Below, piece after piece: positions 8,022 to 19,107 of a stretch of 64,000 nt of DNA. Under the pieces are notes generated by a model, which was not told where the DNA came from, did no database searches, and saw nothing but the letters and a program-made list of their open reading frames with translations. Each line of letters starts with the position of its first letter. Positions within the stretch are counted from its first letter, which is position 1. The position numbers and the translations under genes were made by a program. Source of the stretch: Candidatus Saccharimonadota bacterium (lineage in GTDB: Bacteria > Patescibacteriota > Saccharimonadia > Saccharimonadales > Saccharimonadaceae); NCBI GenBank assembly GCA_017536895.1, contig JAFWCN010000017.1:23270-87269 (forward strand), read 5' to 3'.

Positions 8022-10922
8022 TTATTTTAAATACTTTCTTAAATACTCCCCAGTTGGTGTCTTCGCAGATTTCGCCAACTCTTCTGGTGTTCCCGAAGCC
8101 ACTACTTGTCCACCCTTCAAGCCACCCTCTAGTCCCATATCAATAATATGGTCCGCTGACTTTATTACGTGCAAATTATGTTCAATCACAATCATCGTAT
8201 TTCCTCCATCTACTAATTTATTCAAAATCGCAAGTAGTCTCTTCACGTCATCCGAATGAAGTCCCGTCGTCGGCTCATCAAGAATATACAAAGTTTTACC
8301 AGTCGAACGTCGTGACAATTCAGTCGCCAATTTAATTCTCTGTGCTTCCCCACCCGAGAAAGTCGTTGCTGGCTGACCAAGTCGAATATATCCTAACCCT
8401 ACTTCCTGAATCGTACGAAGTTTATTCGCAATTGAAGGAATCGAACCAAAGAACTCTACCGCCTCATCAATCGTCATATCAAGCACTTGCGAAATATCTT
8501 TACCTTTATACTTCACTTCTAATGCTTCAGCATTATATCGTCGTCCGTGACACTTCGGACAAGTCACATATACATCCGGCAAAAAATGCATTTCAATCTT
8601 ATTCACCCCATCACCCTGACAATGTTCACAGCGTCCACCCTTCACATTAAATGAAAACCTTCCAGCCTTATATCCTCGCACTTCCGCTTCTGGTTGTGAA
8701 GCAAACAAATCTCGTATCGCCGTAAACACACCAGTATAAGTCGCTGGGTTAGAACGCGGTGTCCGTCCAATTGGCGACTGATCAATTACAATTACCTTAT
8801 TAATATTTTCAATTCCGTCAATTCTTTCATGCAAGCCTGATACTGTCTGCGCACGATGCAAACGCGCTAGTAGCTCGTTCGCCAAAATCGAATTCACCAA
8901 AGTTGACTTCCCTGAGCCTGACACACCCGACACCACATTCAGTACTCCAAGTGGAAAATGTACATCAATATTCTTAAGATTATTCTCCCTCGCTCCCACT
9001 ACTACTAGTTCCTGGCCTCGCTTTGCTTTTCGTCTCTTCTTTGGCACCGGAATCGTCATTTCACCTGATAAATATCTTCCCGTAATCGAATCTGGGTTTT
9101 TCATAATATCAGAAGGCGTGCCCGAAGCCACTAGCCGTCCACCTTGAAGCCCCGCCCCTGGCCCAATATCAATAATCCAATCTGACTGCAACATCGTATC
9201 TTCATCATGCTCTACCACCAGCACTGTATTTTTCAAATCACGTAGATGTTTCAAAGTCGCAATCAATTTGTCATTATCACGCTGATGCAACCCAATCGAT
9301 GGCTCATCCAGTACATATAATACCCCTTGTAGCCCCGACCCAATCTGTGTCGCAAGTCTAATTCTCTGCGCTTCCCCACCAGATAAAGTATTGGCCGCTC
9401 GCCCTAGATCCAAATATCCAAGCCCCACATCTTTCATAAATTGCACTCGTTCCCGAATCTCCTTTAAAATCGGCCCTGCAATCATTTCTTCCTCTTCCGA
9501 AAAACCTAAATCTTGTGACAACACTTCAAGCGTCGCATCCACATCTAGATTACACATGTCTACAATATTCAAATCATGCACCGTCACTGCAAGTACCGCC
9601 GGTTTAAGTCTCGCTCCATTACAAGTCTGGCATTTTCGCACTCTCATAAATCGTTCAATATCATGTTTCGTAAAATCTGACACCTTTGGGTCATGATAAC
9701 GTCTTTCCAACATTGGAATCACACCCTCATATGTTGTTTCATAAATCGTTCCATCTGCAAATCTACCCGACCCACTGATTCTCATCTGATACTTCTCGTC
9801 TCCTGTTCCATACAGTATTAAATGCTTAACTTCTTCAGACAATTCACCAATCGGCGTTTGAACATTAAAATCATGTTTCATCCCTACCGCCATCAATCGC
9901 TTCAACCACCAGGAATCCTGCCCCACTCGGTTAAATGGCCGAATTCCACCTTCTGCAATCGTCAAATTATTATTAAAGACTAGCGCTGGATCAATTTCCA
10001 TCCTCGTACCAAGTCCCGTACAAGTTGGACAAGCCCCTTCTGGCGCATTAAACGAGAACAACCTTGGCGAAAGTTCCGGAATTAATTCGTCTGGATGGTC
10101 CGGACAAGCATACCTTTGTGAAAACACAAACGATTCCGTATCGTCCGCCGTAATTCTAGTCTCACCAATCGCTGTTGCATTATCCGTTACTCTAAGAACT
10201 TCGATAATCCCCTGCCCCATCTCAAGCGCTTGTTCAATAGAACCACTAATTCTCGAATGTAATTCCGGATTCAATACAAATCTATCCACCACTATTTCGA
10301 TATTATGTCGTTCATTTTTATTTAATTCCGGAAATTCGTCTAGCGCATACACAATTCCGTCTACCCTTACGCGCGAAAATCCTTTCGCCGAATACTGCTC
10401 TGGAATGTGTTGGAATTCACCTTTCTTCGCTGCCACAATCGGTGCAAGCAAAATACATTTCGAACCAAGCGGCAACTTCATCACCTCATTCACAATATCT
10501 TCAACGGACCGCCTTGACACCTCCTTGTGGCAAATCGGACAATGCGGCACCCCAACTCTAGCAAATAAAAGTCTTAAATAATCATAAACCTCTGTCACTG
10601 TTGCCACCGTCGAACGCGGATTCCTAGAAGTCGATTTTTGGTCAATCGAAATTGCTGGCGAAAGCCCTGTAATAGAATCCACATCAGGTTTATCCATAAT
10701 CCCAAGAAACATCCTAGCATAAGAAGACAGTGATTCTACATAGCGCCTCTGCCCTTCTGCATAAACCGTATCGAAAGCAAGCGACGATTTACCAGAGCCC
10801 GACAGCCCAGTAATAATCACTAATTTATCACGCGGAATATCAACGTCAAGGTCGCGCAGATTATTCTGTCTAGCTCCTCGCACTCTAATACAGTTATCAC
10901 TTCCAAATATCTCTTTACTCAT
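8022..10922 (-). CDS. uvrA: Excinuclease ABC subunit A
   Basis: 966 aa, full length. Two ABC ATPase modules: Walker [13 protein letters not shown] near the N-terminus and [12 protein letters not shown] near residue 650; signatures [12 protein letters not shown] and [23 protein letters not shown] and [11 protein letters not shown]. Zinc-binding CPTCTG and CEHCQGDG...CPKCHGR are present. UvrA recognises bulky DNA damage with UvrB and UvrC, which are not in the window. A -10 lies about 37-42 nt upstream (GTATAAT) and a weak GGGAAAA ribosome site precedes ATG. The amidohydrolase follows after 12 nt. Confidence 0.98.
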   Translation of the reverse strand: MSKEIFGSDNCIRVRGARQNNLRDLDVDIPRDKLVIITGLSGSGKSSLAFDTVYAEGQRRYVESLSSYARMFLGIMDKPDVDSITGLSPAISIDQKSTSRNPRSTVATVTEVYDYLRLLFARVGVPHCPICHKEVSRRSVEDIVNEVMKLPLGSKCILLAPIVAAKKGEFQHIPEQYSAKGFSRVRVDGIVYALDEFPELNKNERHNIEIVVDRFVLNPELHSRISGSIEQALEMGQGIIEVLRVTDNATAIGETRITADDTESFVFSQRYACPDHPDELIPELSPRLFSFNAPEGACPTCTGLGTRMEIDPALVFNNNLTIAEGGIRPFNRVGQDSWWLKRLMAVGMKHDFNVQTPIGELSEEVKHLILYGTGDEKYQMRISGSGRFADGTIYETTYEGVIPMLERRYHDPKVSDFTKHDIERFMRVRKCQTCNGARLKPAVLAVTVHDLNIVDMCNLDVDATLEVLSQDLGFSEEEEMIAGPILKEIRERVQFMKDVGLGYLDLGRAANTLSGGEAQRIRLATQIGSGLQGVLYVLDEPSIGLHQRDNDKLIATLKHLRDLKNTVLVVEHDEDTMLQSDWIIDIGPGAGLQGGRLVASGTPSDIMKNPDSITGRYLSGEMTIPVPKKRRKAKRGQELVVVGARENNLKNIDVHFPLGVLNVVSGVSGSGKSTLVNSILANELLARLHRAQTVSGLHERIDGIENINKVIVIDQSPIGRTPRSNPATYTGVFTAIRDLFASQPEAEVRGYKAGRFSFNVKGGRCEHCQGDGVNKIEMHFLPDVYVTCPKCHGRRYNAEALEVKYKGKDISQVLDMTIDEAVEFFGSIPSIANKLRTIQEVGLGYIRLGQPATTFSGGEAQRIKLATELSRRSTGKTLYILDEPTTGLHSDDVKRLLAILNKLVDGGNTMIVIEHNLHVIKSADHIIDMGLEGGLKGGQVVASGTPEELAKSAKTPTGEYLRKYLK

Positions 10923-10995
10923 ATTTTCCCATCATTTTAAACGCATATATTATACTACAGATTGCAATATTTGTCCATATGCTATAATAGATACT

Positions 10996-11529
10996 ATGAG
11001 AAAAGAGACCAAAAAAACCGAAAAACATCCCGAAAAAACCACTCAAAAAGACGTCAAAACTAGCGAACATGCTGTTAGATACTTTTTCGTCGGTATCGGT
11101 ATCACTCTATTTAATTACATTCTATATACAATTCTCTCTAATGTGATTATTAATAATAACGACTTTCTCTGGCTTTCTACTCTCATTTCTACTGTAATCA
11201 CTACCATAGTCGCATACATCGCCCACTCAAAAATCACCTGGAAAGAGCGTAGTATTACTAAACATTCTATCATTAGGTTCTTTATCTGGAATGCTATCCT
11301 GGCTTTCGCAATTGGCCCATGGATTACTCAATTATTTAGTCTCATCACTCCGCTTTACGATTTCGCTTATCAAATCATAGAAGCTCTTCATATCCCATTC
11401 ACCTACGAATTCACACTCACCACCGGAGCTTTCGTTCTCACATCTGTCGTAGTAATGATTTTAAACTTCTTCTTTTATGACAAATTCGTCTTTGGCAAAA
11501 CAAAAGAACCTAAAAAGGAGACAACATGA
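10996..11529 (+). CDS. GtrA-like membrane protein
   Basis: 177 aa. A charged 25-residue N-terminus is followed by four transmembrane helices with the GtrA pattern ([18 protein letters not shown]..., a re-entrant HSKITWKE loop and a C-terminal [11 protein letters not shown]). GtrA proteins are thought to help flip or position undecaprenyl-phosphate-linked sugars. TATAAT (10983-10988) is 7 nt before ATG, implying a leaderless mRNA. It overlaps galE by 4 nt (ATGA), so the two are translationally coupled. This opens the large glycan region. Confidence 0.85.
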   Translation: MRKETKKTEKHPEKTTQKDVKTSEHAVRYFFVGIGITLFNYILYTILSNVIINNNDFLWLSTLISTVITTIVAYIAHSKITWKERSITKHSIIRFFIWNAILAFAIGPWITQLFSLITPLYDFAYQIIEALHIPFTYEFTLTTGAFVLTSVVVMILNFFFYDKFVFGKTKEPKKETT

Positions 11530-12533
11530 AAGTATTAATTACTGGCGGCACCGGCTATATCGGTTCACACGTAGTAGTCGAACTACTAGAACAAGGCCAC
11601 GAAGTCGAAATCATCGATAACCTCATTAACAGCAAAATCACCGTTCTCGACCAAATCGAAAAAATTACCGGCAAAAAACCCACCTTCCACCAAGTTGATC
11701 TCCTCGACCAACCAGCCCTTGAAGAAGTCCTTACAAACACTCATTTTGACCTAGTTATGCACTTTGCCGGTTTAAAATCCGTTGCTGAGTCAGTCGAACA
11801 ACCTCTAAAATATTACAGCAACAATATCACCGGTACCATCAACTTACTAAGCGTAATGCAAAAAACTGAAGTCTATAATTTCATTTTTTCATCTTCTGCC
11901 ACTGTTTATGGAGATCAAGGAACTGGCGAATGTGTCGAAACTATGCCCACCGGTACAGGAATCACCAATCCCTACGGCAAAACCAAATATATGATCGAGG
12001 AAATTCTAAAAGACCTCGCGGTTGCAAATCCCAATTTCAACATTGTCGCACTTCGTTATTTCAACCCTATCGGCAATCACTCGTCTGGGCTCATCGGTGA
12101 AGATCCAAATGGTATCCCTAATAATTTAATGCCTTACATCATGAAAGTGGCCAAAGGTGAGCTAAAAGAACTCTCAATTTTCGGTAATGACTACGATACC
12201 GACGACGGCACCTGCCTTCGTGACTTTATCCACGTAGTCGATCTAGCCAAGGGCCACCTTGCAGCTATCAATGGATTAAAGCCCGGCTTCACCACCTATA
12301 ATCTTGGCACTGGAATGCCAACCTCAGTTCTACAAATGGTCAATGCTTTTGAAAAAATCTCTGGCAAATCTCTCCCTCACAAATTCGCCGAACGCCGCCC
12401 TGGAGATCTCGCTATACTCTATGCTAATCCATCAAAAGCCAAAACAGAGTTAAATTGGCAAACTGAGCTTACCGTCGAAGACGCCATCAAAGACACCCTT
12501 ACTTTTCTAGCTCAACCCCAAAATAATCCTTAA
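11526..12533 (+). CDS. galE: UDP-glucose 4-epimerase
   Basis: 335 aa. NAD-binding GGTGYIGSH (about 7-15), [15 protein letters not shown], the catalytic Ser-Tyr-Lys set ([21 protein letters not shown]) and [18 protein letters not shown] are GalE hallmarks. It interconverts UDP-glucose and UDP-galactose (or the N-acetyl forms) and so supplies galactose-type donors to the local glycosyltransferases. AAAGGAG ribosome site in the end of gtrA. Its last 35 nt overlap the convergent cotH-like gene. Confidence 0.95.
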   Translation: MKVLITGGTGYIGSHVVVELLEQGHEVEIIDNLINSKITVLDQIEKITGKKPTFHQVDLLDQPALEEVLTNTHFDLVMHFAGLKSVAESVEQPLKYYSNNITGTINLLSVMQKTEVYNFIFSSSATVYGDQGTGECVETMPTGTGITNPYGKTKYMIEEILKDLAVANPNFNIVALRYFNPIGNHSSGLIGEDPNGIPNNLMPYIMKVAKGELKELSIFGNDYDTDDGTCLRDFIHVVDLAKGHLAAINGLKPGFTTYNLGTGMPTSVLQMVNAFEKISGKSLPHKFAERRPGDLAILYANPSKAKTELNWQTELTVEDAIKDTLTFLAQPQNNP

Positions 12534-14103
12534 TATCTTCCTTCACTTGTTCTTCCCTCTTTGAAGCTGCCTCTTTTAGTATTCCAATCTGTTTTGCCCA
12601 TTCTTCATACTCTTCATCAGAATAAAATAATCTCATCTGGTGTTCGATTTTTGTTACTTCTTCATCAACAATCTTCAAAACATTCTCTGTATCAAAAGGC
12701 CCCTCAATCAAACTACGTATCAATTCAATAAACCGTTGCCTATAGTATTCTGATTTCATTACTTTCCGAAAAGAAGAGCCAGCTCCACGATATTTATTAT
12801 CCATAATTGCCCGAAAAGTATCCCCGGTCGCCCCCTCAAACCATACTGTATCGCCATCTGTATGATATACTATATCGGTATCACGAATCAAAAATCTTAT
12901 CCTTCCATCCTCATATTTATTATTCTCATTCTCTCCTCTGACATATCGCCATGCTGCAAAATTATTCATCGGCCAATCCGTATTGTTGGTCATTATTAAA
13001 ATCGCATAGTATTTCAAATAATCATCCATATCAACTAATCCTTCTATCCTATCCCTATTTTCCACTGAATCTAAATTATTCCAATAGCTCTCTTCTATTC
13101 CAAATATCCTAAAAACATCTGTTTCTGTCCCATTCCCAGTAACTTTTTCTACATTCTTCTTTTTACTAAGTTTAAATCTCTGTAATAGATTCTGTTCCGA
13201 AAAAGTATCTTGCATATCAAATATTCCATAATAATCACCATTCAAAAACACTACTACGCGTTTAGTCCCGGTTCTCCCATCAAATCCACTTTCTTCAGCT
13301 AACCTATCGACTACGCTTGATCGTATATTTCCAAAACTACGATCTTGGCTACCAGAGCGCAATCTAAACGTTTTCGAACTACCATTTTGCAGTTCCATAG
13401 ATATTTTTATAGATTTCACATCATATGCAGAAGAAGTCCCTCCAGATATTCCAATCTGTGCATCCTGCGCCCACACAGTCCCCCCATTAGTATCAAACCT
13501 CGTTATAAATGCATCCCTCATCCAAGCCTTGCCACGATTATTATAATTCCCAGGCGCAAATTGCTCACCTGCCGCCATATTCTCATCGAAAGTCCTCCCC
13601 CCTACCATTATTCCAATATCATAATCATATAAACTTCTTTGCGAACTATTAATATTAATTATATCTAAAGTCACATCCTCATCTAAATTCTTTCCCAACA
13701 CATATGTTGCTACTTGTGGCTTCGTACACTCATCATTCTCCTTGCAAGCTATGGCTGTAATCGTATACAATGTATATCCATCTTCTGGCACTTCTAGCCT
13801 AATTGCACCAACATATTCTTCACTCGTACTCGCTAAATCATCTCCGTTCATATTATATCTAATCTTAATCGCTCGCGTCAAAAACCCATCTGGTTCTATC
13901 TGCACATTAATACTGTCATTATATAATCCGCTCTCATTACTAAAAACAACTCCTCGAAGCCCTAGGGAATTATACCAAAAAACAGCTATCAGAATTCCAA
14001 TAATCAACACAGTAAATAAAATCATCAACATAGCAATCCACCACAAACACCCTTGCCGCCTTTCTCTTGTTTCTCCCTCTTGACTATCATTCTGTTTTTC
14101 CAT
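12499..14103 (-). CDS. CotH-like kinase domain protein, membrane-anchored
   Basis: 534 aa from ATG 14103. Transmembrane anchor about 21-46; then an extracellular beta-sandwich (about 50-140, FSNESGLYNDSINVQI...IRYNMNGDD) like chitobiase C-terminal domains; then a CotH fold (about 160-520) with KSIKISM, RLRSGSQD, VVVFLNGDYYGIFDMQDTFSE and IRFLIRDTDIVY, the region holding the metal-binding Asp in CotH kinases. CotH phosphorylates spore-coat proteins in Bacillus; no spore genes are present, so here the target would be another surface protein. An ATG nine bases upstream is too close to TATAAT to be transcribed. Confidence 0.82.
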   Translation of the reverse strand: MEKQNDSQEGETRERRQGCLWWIAMLMILFTVLIIGILIAVFWYNSLGLRGVVFSNESGLYNDSINVQIEPDGFLTRAIKIRYNMNGDDLASTSEEYVGAIRLEVPEDGYTLYTITAIACKENDECTKPQVATYVLGKNLDEDVTLDIININSSQRSLYDYDIGIMVGGRTFDENMAAGEQFAPGNYNNRGKAWMRDAFITRFDTNGGTVWAQDAQIGISGGTSSAYDVKSIKISMELQNGSSKTFRLRSGSQDRSFGNIRSSVVDRLAEESGFDGRTGTKRVVVFLNGDYYGIFDMQDTFSEQNLLQRFKLSKKKNVEKVTGNGTETDVFRIFGIEESYWNNLDSVENRDRIEGLVDMDDYLKYYAILIMTNNTDWPMNNFAAWRYVRGENENNKYEDGRIRFLIRDTDIVYHTDGDTVWFEGATGDTFRAIMDNKYRGAGSSFRKVMKSEYYRQRFIELIRSLIEGPFDTENVLKIVDEEVTKIEHQMRLFYSDEEYEEWAKQIGILKEAASKREEQVKEDIKDYFGVELEK

Positions 14104-14146
14104 ATAACACATATTATTATACCAAAAACATGTTATAATTAAACAT

Positions 14147-14965
14147 ATGGCAATCCCAAACTTTACCTACAAAGGCAATCGAGTTTTATTAAAAGAGTTA
14201 ACCAAAACGGACTTTAAACTCCGCTACCAAGGTTCAGTTCTGGGTTATCTTTGGGCCTTACTCCGCCCTCTTATGATGTTCGCTATATTATATGTAGTCT
14301 TTGGTAAATTACTACGGTTCGGTGGTGATATCCCTCATTACTCCGTCTATCTCCTCGCCGGTACTACCTTCTGGAGTTTCTTCACCGAATGTACCAACCA
14401 AGGTATCCAAGCTATCGTCCAACGTGGCGAGCTTATTCGCAAAATCTGTTTTCCTAAATACATAGTAGTAGTATCAGCTACTCTTACTGCAGTAATAAAT
14501 CTACTAATCAACCTCGTCGTCGTTGTTATTTTTGCCCTCTTAGACGGTATCACTCCTAGTTGGACCTGGCTACTAATGCCACTCATACTTCTCGAGTTTT
14601 ATTGTCTAGCCCTCGGCATTTCATTTCTACTCGGCGCTATCAATGTTAAATACCGCGATATCACTTCTATCTGGGACGTACTAACTCAAGCCTTATTTTA
14701 CGCTGTTCCAATTATCTATCCAATCTCCATGATTGCCACCACTAGCGATATTGCCGCGAAAATCATCCTTCTTAACCCCATTGCCCAAATTATCCAAGAC
14801 ATCCGCTATTGTCTTATCACACCCGAAACCGTCACTACCTGGAACTACGTCGGTACCAGTAATTTCGCCATCAAACTTATTCCAATTCTCATCACTGTCA
14901 TAATTCTCATATGGGGTTCCTGGTATTTCCGTAAGAAATCTAAAAAATTCGCGGAGGAAATCTAA
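14147..14965 (+). CDS. ABC-2 type polysaccharide export permease (Wzm/TagG-like)
   Basis: 272 aa. Six transmembrane helices and the family motif LRYQGSVLGYLWALLRPLMMFAILY near the N-terminus. It is the membrane half of an ABC exporter that moves lipid-linked polysaccharide across the membrane. The ATPase follows with no gap. TATAAT (14134-14139) is 7 nt before ATG: leaderless start. Divergent from the CotH-like gene. Confidence 0.92.
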   Translation: MAIPNFTYKGNRVLLKELTKTDFKLRYQGSVLGYLWALLRPLMMFAILYVVFGKLLRFGGDIPHYSVYLLAGTTFWSFFTECTNQGIQAIVQRGELIRKICFPKYIVVVSATLTAVINLLINLVVVVIFALLDGITPSWTWLLMPLILLEFYCLALGISFLLGAINVKYRDITSIWDVLTQALFYAVPIIYPISMIATTSDIAAKIILLNPIAQIIQDIRYCLITPETVTTWNYVGTSNFAIKLIPILITVIILIWGSWYFRKKSKKFAEEI

Positions 14966-15703
14966 ATGGAAAACGATATTGCCATCTCAGTCAAAAACCT
15001 CCACAAAAGTTTCAAACTTCCCACCGAACGTGCTTGGGGCCTGAAACAGGCTATCTTTAATCGCCTCAAAGGCGTCAAAGGATACAAGGAGCAAAAGGTT
15101 CTAAACGGCATCAGTTTCGACATTCATCGCAACGAATTCGTCGGCATCATCGGCCGTAACGGCTCCGGCAAATCCACTCTTTTAAAAACTCTCGCCAAAA
15201 TTTACTTCCCTGAAAAAGGTTCAATTGATGTTAACGGCAACCTCATCCCCTTCATTGAACTCGGTGTCGGGTTTAACTATGAACTTTCCGGACGCGAAAA
15301 CATTTATCTCAACGGCGCCCTTCTAGGTTTTTCCAACAAGGAAATGGACACCATGTATGACGAAATCGTTGATTTTGCTGAACTCCGCGACTTCATGGAC
15401 CAAAAACTCAAAAACTATTCCTCTGGCATGCAAGTTCGCCTTGCCTTTTCAATCGCTATTCGCGCCAAAGGTGACATCTTGCTCCTAGACGAAGTCCTCG
15501 CCGTCGGCGACGCCGCTTTTCAACAAAAATGTAACAACTATTTTGCCGAAATTAAAGGCAAACAAACTGTCATTCTCGTTACGCACTCCATGGAAAACGT
15601 TCGAAAATATTGCACACGCGCAATACTAATAGAAAACGGCAAAATCGCCCTAGACGATAGCCCCGAGAAAGTTGCAAAAGCCTATGAAAACCTTTGGAAA
15701 TAG
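14966..15703 (+). CDS. ABC polysaccharide export ATPase (Wzt/TagH-like)
   Basis: 245 aa. Walker A IGRNGSGKSTLLK (about 66-78), Q-loop region with NLIPFIELGVGFNYELSGRENIYLNG (typical of the Wzt/TagH subgroup), signature YSSGMQVRLAFSIA, Walker B ILLLDEVLAVGD. It lacks the C-terminal carbohydrate-binding domain found in Wzt of O9a type, so recognition of a capped chain is not expected. RBS GGAGG overlaps the end of the permease gene. It drives glycan export with the permease at 14147. Confidence 0.94.
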   Translation: MENDIAISVKNLHKSFKLPTERAWGLKQAIFNRLKGVKGYKEQKVLNGISFDIHRNEFVGIIGRNGSGKSTLLKTLAKIYFPEKGSIDVNGNLIPFIELGVGFNYELSGRENIYLNGALLGFSNKEMDTMYDEIVDFAELRDFMDQKLKNYSSGMQVRLAFSIAIRAKGDILLLDEVLAVGDAAFQQKCNNYFAEIKGKQTVILVTHSMENVRKYCTRAILIENGKIALDDSPEKVAKAYENLWK

Positions 15704-17243
15704 AGTAAAAATCTTCATCCATAACAACTATAAGTTACTTATATTATTCTTTGCACTATCCTTATTAAATATATTTTTCCTCTGCTGGATTTTCTCTTCA
15801 AACGGTTTATCCTTAAAAAGCAAAACTTTCGTCCTGGCAATCTCAGCTTCTATCATCACCGAAATAGTCCTATGTATTATTCTTTTCGTCGCAAAACGAA
15901 AAAACTGGAAAATCGAAAAACTCTTTCTAATTCTCGGTCTCATCATTGGGGTGCTATACGTCTTCATTATGCCACCCGGGCGTGCCCCAGACGAAAGCTC
16001 ACATTTTTTCCGCATCTACGAGATTACCAATGGTAAATTTGTTTCTGACCTTACCGAAGACGGCAACCACCACGGTAGCATGCAAGCATCAAACATCTAC
16101 CTAGTTCATGACTTTGAAAAAAACAATGTCAAGTATTCCGACATCTTAAATGAACTGTCACTTTACCCAAACGATAGCGACCAGTCTTTTATCATTACGT
16201 CAGCTGGAAATTACAATCCGATTGAATATACCCCACAAATAGCAGGAATGTTCATCGGCAAATTACTCCACCTTCCACTCCTAATCTGTATTTACCTCGC
16301 CAAATTATTCAACTGCATCACTTGCATCATAATTCTTTATTTCTGTATCAAATACATCCCATTCCTTAAAGAAACTATCTTCTTTATTGCATTTTTACCC
16401 ATCACCATGCAATCAATGTCTTCGCTTTCTGCCGATGGCTTTATCACGGTCATCGCAACTGCACTAATCAGTTTCATCATTTACGCAAACTACGCAATGA
16501 AAAGCAGGCTTACCAAAAAACATATTGCTTTACTTTCAATTCTCTGTTTAGTCTTGTCGTTAAGTAAGCTAGTTTATGCAATCCTATGCTTTCTATTATT
16601 TGCTATACCAAAAAGATGCTTCAAAAGCCAAAAACAAAAGCTTGCAATCATTTTTGCAATTGGTGGTGTCTGTTTTATTATCCTACTCGCGTGGATTATT
16701 GCGTCGTCAACTTTCGGCGCCGAGGTAGATCCATCTAATCGCGATACTCTCCTCCATAATCCTCTCTATTTCATCTCAATTCTATTTAGATCCTTCTCGA
16801 CCAACTTCTCCTTATATCTCAATGGTACATTAGGAGGCTTTCTCGAATGGTTCAACGTATCCCTTTCACCACTTTATCTATTCCCATCATTGATAATCTT
16901 CATAATGTATTGTTACCAAAACCGAGAAAAATACCATACTAACAAAACCATCCGTCTTCTCTCAATCGCTATATTGTCCACTATCACAGCCTTAATGTTT
17001 GTCGCAATGTATACCAGCTGGACTAAGCCAGGAGAAACTATCATAGACGGAGTTCAAGGTCGCTACTTCCTCCCTCTACTATTATTAATCCCCTTATCAT
17101 TCATCTCTCATAAACCCGTTTACGGAAAACAACTCAAGGCCCCAAACATAAACCTAGAAATTAAACAAAACTACTACATCTACGGATTCTTCATCTTTGA
17201 AAGCATCTATGCTATAACCGCAATAGCTTGCACTCACATCTAA
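15684..17243 (+). CDS. DUF2142 family polytopic membrane protein
   Basis: 519 aa. The first ATG is 15684, inside the end of the ABC ATPase gene (20-nt overlap); a TTG twelve bases earlier is possible. About twelve hydrophobic helices. The loop after the second or third helix reads PPGRAPDESSHFFRIYEI, the diagnostic DUF2142 signature, equivalent to the acidic motif in the first loop of GT-C glycosyltransferases. Likely transfers a sugar from a lipid-phosphate donor on the outer face of the membrane; the substrate is unknown. Confidence 0.82.
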   Translation: MKTFGNRVKIFIHNNYKLLILFFALSLLNIFFLCWIFSSNGLSLKSKTFVLAISASIITEIVLCIILFVAKRKNWKIEKLFLILGLIIGVLYVFIMPPGRAPDESSHFFRIYEITNGKFVSDLTEDGNHHGSMQASNIYLVHDFEKNNVKYSDILNELSLYPNDSDQSFIITSAGNYNPIEYTPQIAGMFIGKLLHLPLLICIYLAKLFNCITCIIILYFCIKYIPFLKETIFFIAFLPITMQSMSSLSADGFITVIATALISFIIYANYAMKSRLTKKHIALLSILCLVLSLSKLVYAILCFLLFAIPKRCFKSQKQKLAIIFAIGGVCFIILLAWIIASSTFGAEVDPSNRDTLLHNPLYFISILFRSFSTNFSLYLNGTLGGFLEWFNVSLSPLYLFPSLIIFIMYCYQNREKYHTNKTIRLLSIAILSTITALMFVAMYTSWTKPGETIIDGVQGRYFLPLLLLIPLSFISHKPVYGKQLKAPNINLEIKQNYYIYGFFIFESIYAITAIACTHI

Positions 17244-17263
17244 TATATGTTATTATAATACAA

Positions 17264-17974
17264 ATGAGCAATAAGGTTTTATTAATTATTCCAGCATACA
17301 ATGAAGAGCTATCCCTAATCAAAACCATGCAATCTATTACAGAGACAAAGTATGATTATATTATCATAAACGACGGTTCAACTGACAAAACCCCAGATAT
17401 CATCAACGAACAGCATTATAATCATATTAATCTAATCAATAATCTTGGCATCGGCGGCGCAGTCCAAACTGGTTATAAATATGCCTACGAAAACGACTAT
17501 GACATTGCTATCCAGGTTGATGCTGATGGCCAACATGATATCTCTTATTTACAAGATCTTATCCAGCCAATCCTAGGCCAAAAAGCCGACCTCGTCATCG
17601 GTTCTTGTTTTGTCAGTAAAGACCCAAAAAACCAACGCTCCTCTAAAATTCGTCGCTTAGGCATCCGCTTCCTGTCCGCTACCTTCAAACTATTCTCCGG
17701 CAAAAGGATCTATGACCCCACTTCCGGATTTCGCGCCGCCAACCGCAGAGTAATTGAACGCTTCGCTAATAACTATCCACTGGAATATCCCGAACCAATT
17801 TCTAATTATGAATTACTCCGTTCAAATGATTTCAAAATCAAAGAAGTTCCAGTCAAAATGAACAAGCGTACTGCTGGTAAATCCAGCATCCACTCATGGA
17901 AAAGTATTTACGCCGCCATCAATGTATTTTTATCAATTATAATTATTAGCTTAGGAAGGAAAAAACATGACTAA
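17264..17974 (+). CDS. Dolichol-phosphate-mannose-synthase-like glycosyltransferase (GT2)
   Basis: 236 aa. GT-A fold: LLIIPAYNEE, DYIIINDGSTDKT, QVDADGQHD (metal-binding DxD), DPTSGFRAANR. It resembles bacterial DPM1-like transferases that charge undecaprenyl phosphate with a single sugar; it lacks the C-terminal transmembrane pair seen in GtrB forms. ATG 17264 is 4 nt after TATAAT (17254-17259), so the upstream in-frame ATG is rejected. It overlaps the DUF2304 gene by 8 nt; this pair often occurs together in other genomes, which supports a joint role. Confidence 0.88.
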   Translation: MSNKVLLIIPAYNEELSLIKTMQSITETKYDYIIINDGSTDKTPDIINEQHYNHINLINNLGIGGAVQTGYKYAYENDYDIAIQVDADGQHDISYLQDLIQPILGQKADLVIGSCFVSKDPKNQRSSKIRRLGIRFLSATFKLFSGKRIYDPTSGFRAANRRVIERFANNYPLEYPEPISNYELLRSNDFKIKEVPVKMNKRTAGKSSIHSWKSIYAAINVFLSIIIISLGRKKHD

Positions 17975-18317
17975 TCTTCAAATCGAAATGGCCATTGCCT
18001 CAATACTATTACTTATTATAATTATCATCTCTCTCAAAAAGAACACTATCTCTATCAAAAACTCAATTGCTTGGCTATTACTCCCTGTTTTCTTCTTACT
18101 CATTGCAATCTTTCCAGAACCACTCACAACACTCTCGTCTTGGCTCGGTTTCGAAACCCTTTCCAACTTTATTTTCCTCATTGCTATCGCACTCCTCATC
18201 ATGCTATGTTTCTTCCATACCATCACTATTAGCCGTCAACAAAACCAAATCACCAAGCTCATCCAAGAAATGTCAATTCTAAAGCAAAAAGAAAACAAAA
18301 ATGGCAAAACCAAATAA
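17967..18317 (+). CDS. DUF2304 family small membrane protein
   Basis: 116 aa with three transmembrane helices (about 5-24, 32-50, 66-87) and a charged coiled tail (ISRQQNQITKLIQEMSILKQKE). This is the layout of DUF2304 proteins, which are found next to DPM1-like glycosyltransferases, as here, and are thought to be their membrane partners. Translationally coupled to the genes on both sides (8- and 17-nt overlaps). Confidence 0.8.
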   Translation: MTNLQIEMAIASILLLIIIIISLKKNTISIKNSIAWLLLPVFFLLIAIFPEPLTTLSSWLGFETLSNFIFLIAIALLIMLCFFHTITISRQQNQITKLIQEMSILKQKENKNGKTK

Positions 18318-19107
18318 CATAGAACATACTTTCGTTGTTCTCGCTTATCAAGAGAGCCCACATTTAGAAGACTGCATTAAATCAGTCACAAATCAAACCA
18401 ATCCCAGCCAAGTTATCATTACGACCACTACTAAAAACTCTCGTATCTCTACACTCGCTCAAAAATACCATCTTAAAATCATTGAGGGCAAACACACTAA
18501 TATCGGTGGAGATTTTGATTTCGCCATTCATTCTGCTAACACTCCACTCGTTACTGTCGCTCACCAGGATGATATTTATGAAAAGGATTATTCTCAGAGA
18601 ATTCTAAGTGCCTATCATAAGCACCCTAATTCATCCATCATTTTTACCGACTACTTCGAAATCCGTAGTAAAAAACGTGTTTATACGAACAAAAACTTAA
18701 AAATCAAGCGCTTTCTTCTCGCTCCTATCCATATTAAAAAGACACTTAATACCAAGCCTGCAAAACGGTTAATACTTAGATTCGGCGATTCAATCTGCTG
18801 TCCTGCCGTAACATTCGTTATCAAAAACTGCCCAAAGGAAATATTTACCTCGCATTTTAAATGTGATTGCGACTGGCACGCCTGGGAAAAACTCAGTAAA
18901 AGAAAGGGCGCTTTTACCTTCATACCAAAACCACTCATGGGGCATCGTATCTCTGAAGAATCCACCACTACCGACATCATTAACCAAGGTATTCGCACCA
19001 AAGAAGACTACGAAATCTTTAGTCGTTTCTGGCCAACACCTATTGCTAAAGTATTTACAAAACTCTACCAAAAAAGCGAAAAGTCTAATTCTCTAAAATC
19101 GAAATAA
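18301..19107 (+). CDS. Glycosyltransferase family 2
   Basis: 268 aa. N-terminal HTFVVLAYQESPHLEDCIKSVTNQ and nucleotide-binding VTVAHQDDIYE in place of the usual DxD; FTDYFE follows. The C-terminal half (DWHAWEKLSKRKG...) is typical of GT2 sugar transferases without membrane segments. Acceptor unknown. Last gene of the run 14147-19107; its final 23 nt overlap convergent rfbD. Confidence 0.8.
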   Translation: MAKPNNIEHTFVVLAYQESPHLEDCIKSVTNQTNPSQVIITTTTKNSRISTLAQKYHLKIIEGKHTNIGGDFDFAIHSANTPLVTVAHQDDIYEKDYSQRILSAYHKHPNSSIIFTDYFEIRSKKRVYTNKNLKIKRFLLAPIHIKKTLNTKPAKRLILRFGDSICCPAVTFVIKNCPKEIFTSHFKCDCDWHAWEKLSKRKGAFTFIPKPLMGHRISEESTTTDIINQGIRTKEDYEIFSRFWPTPIAKVFTKLYQKSEKSNSLKSK

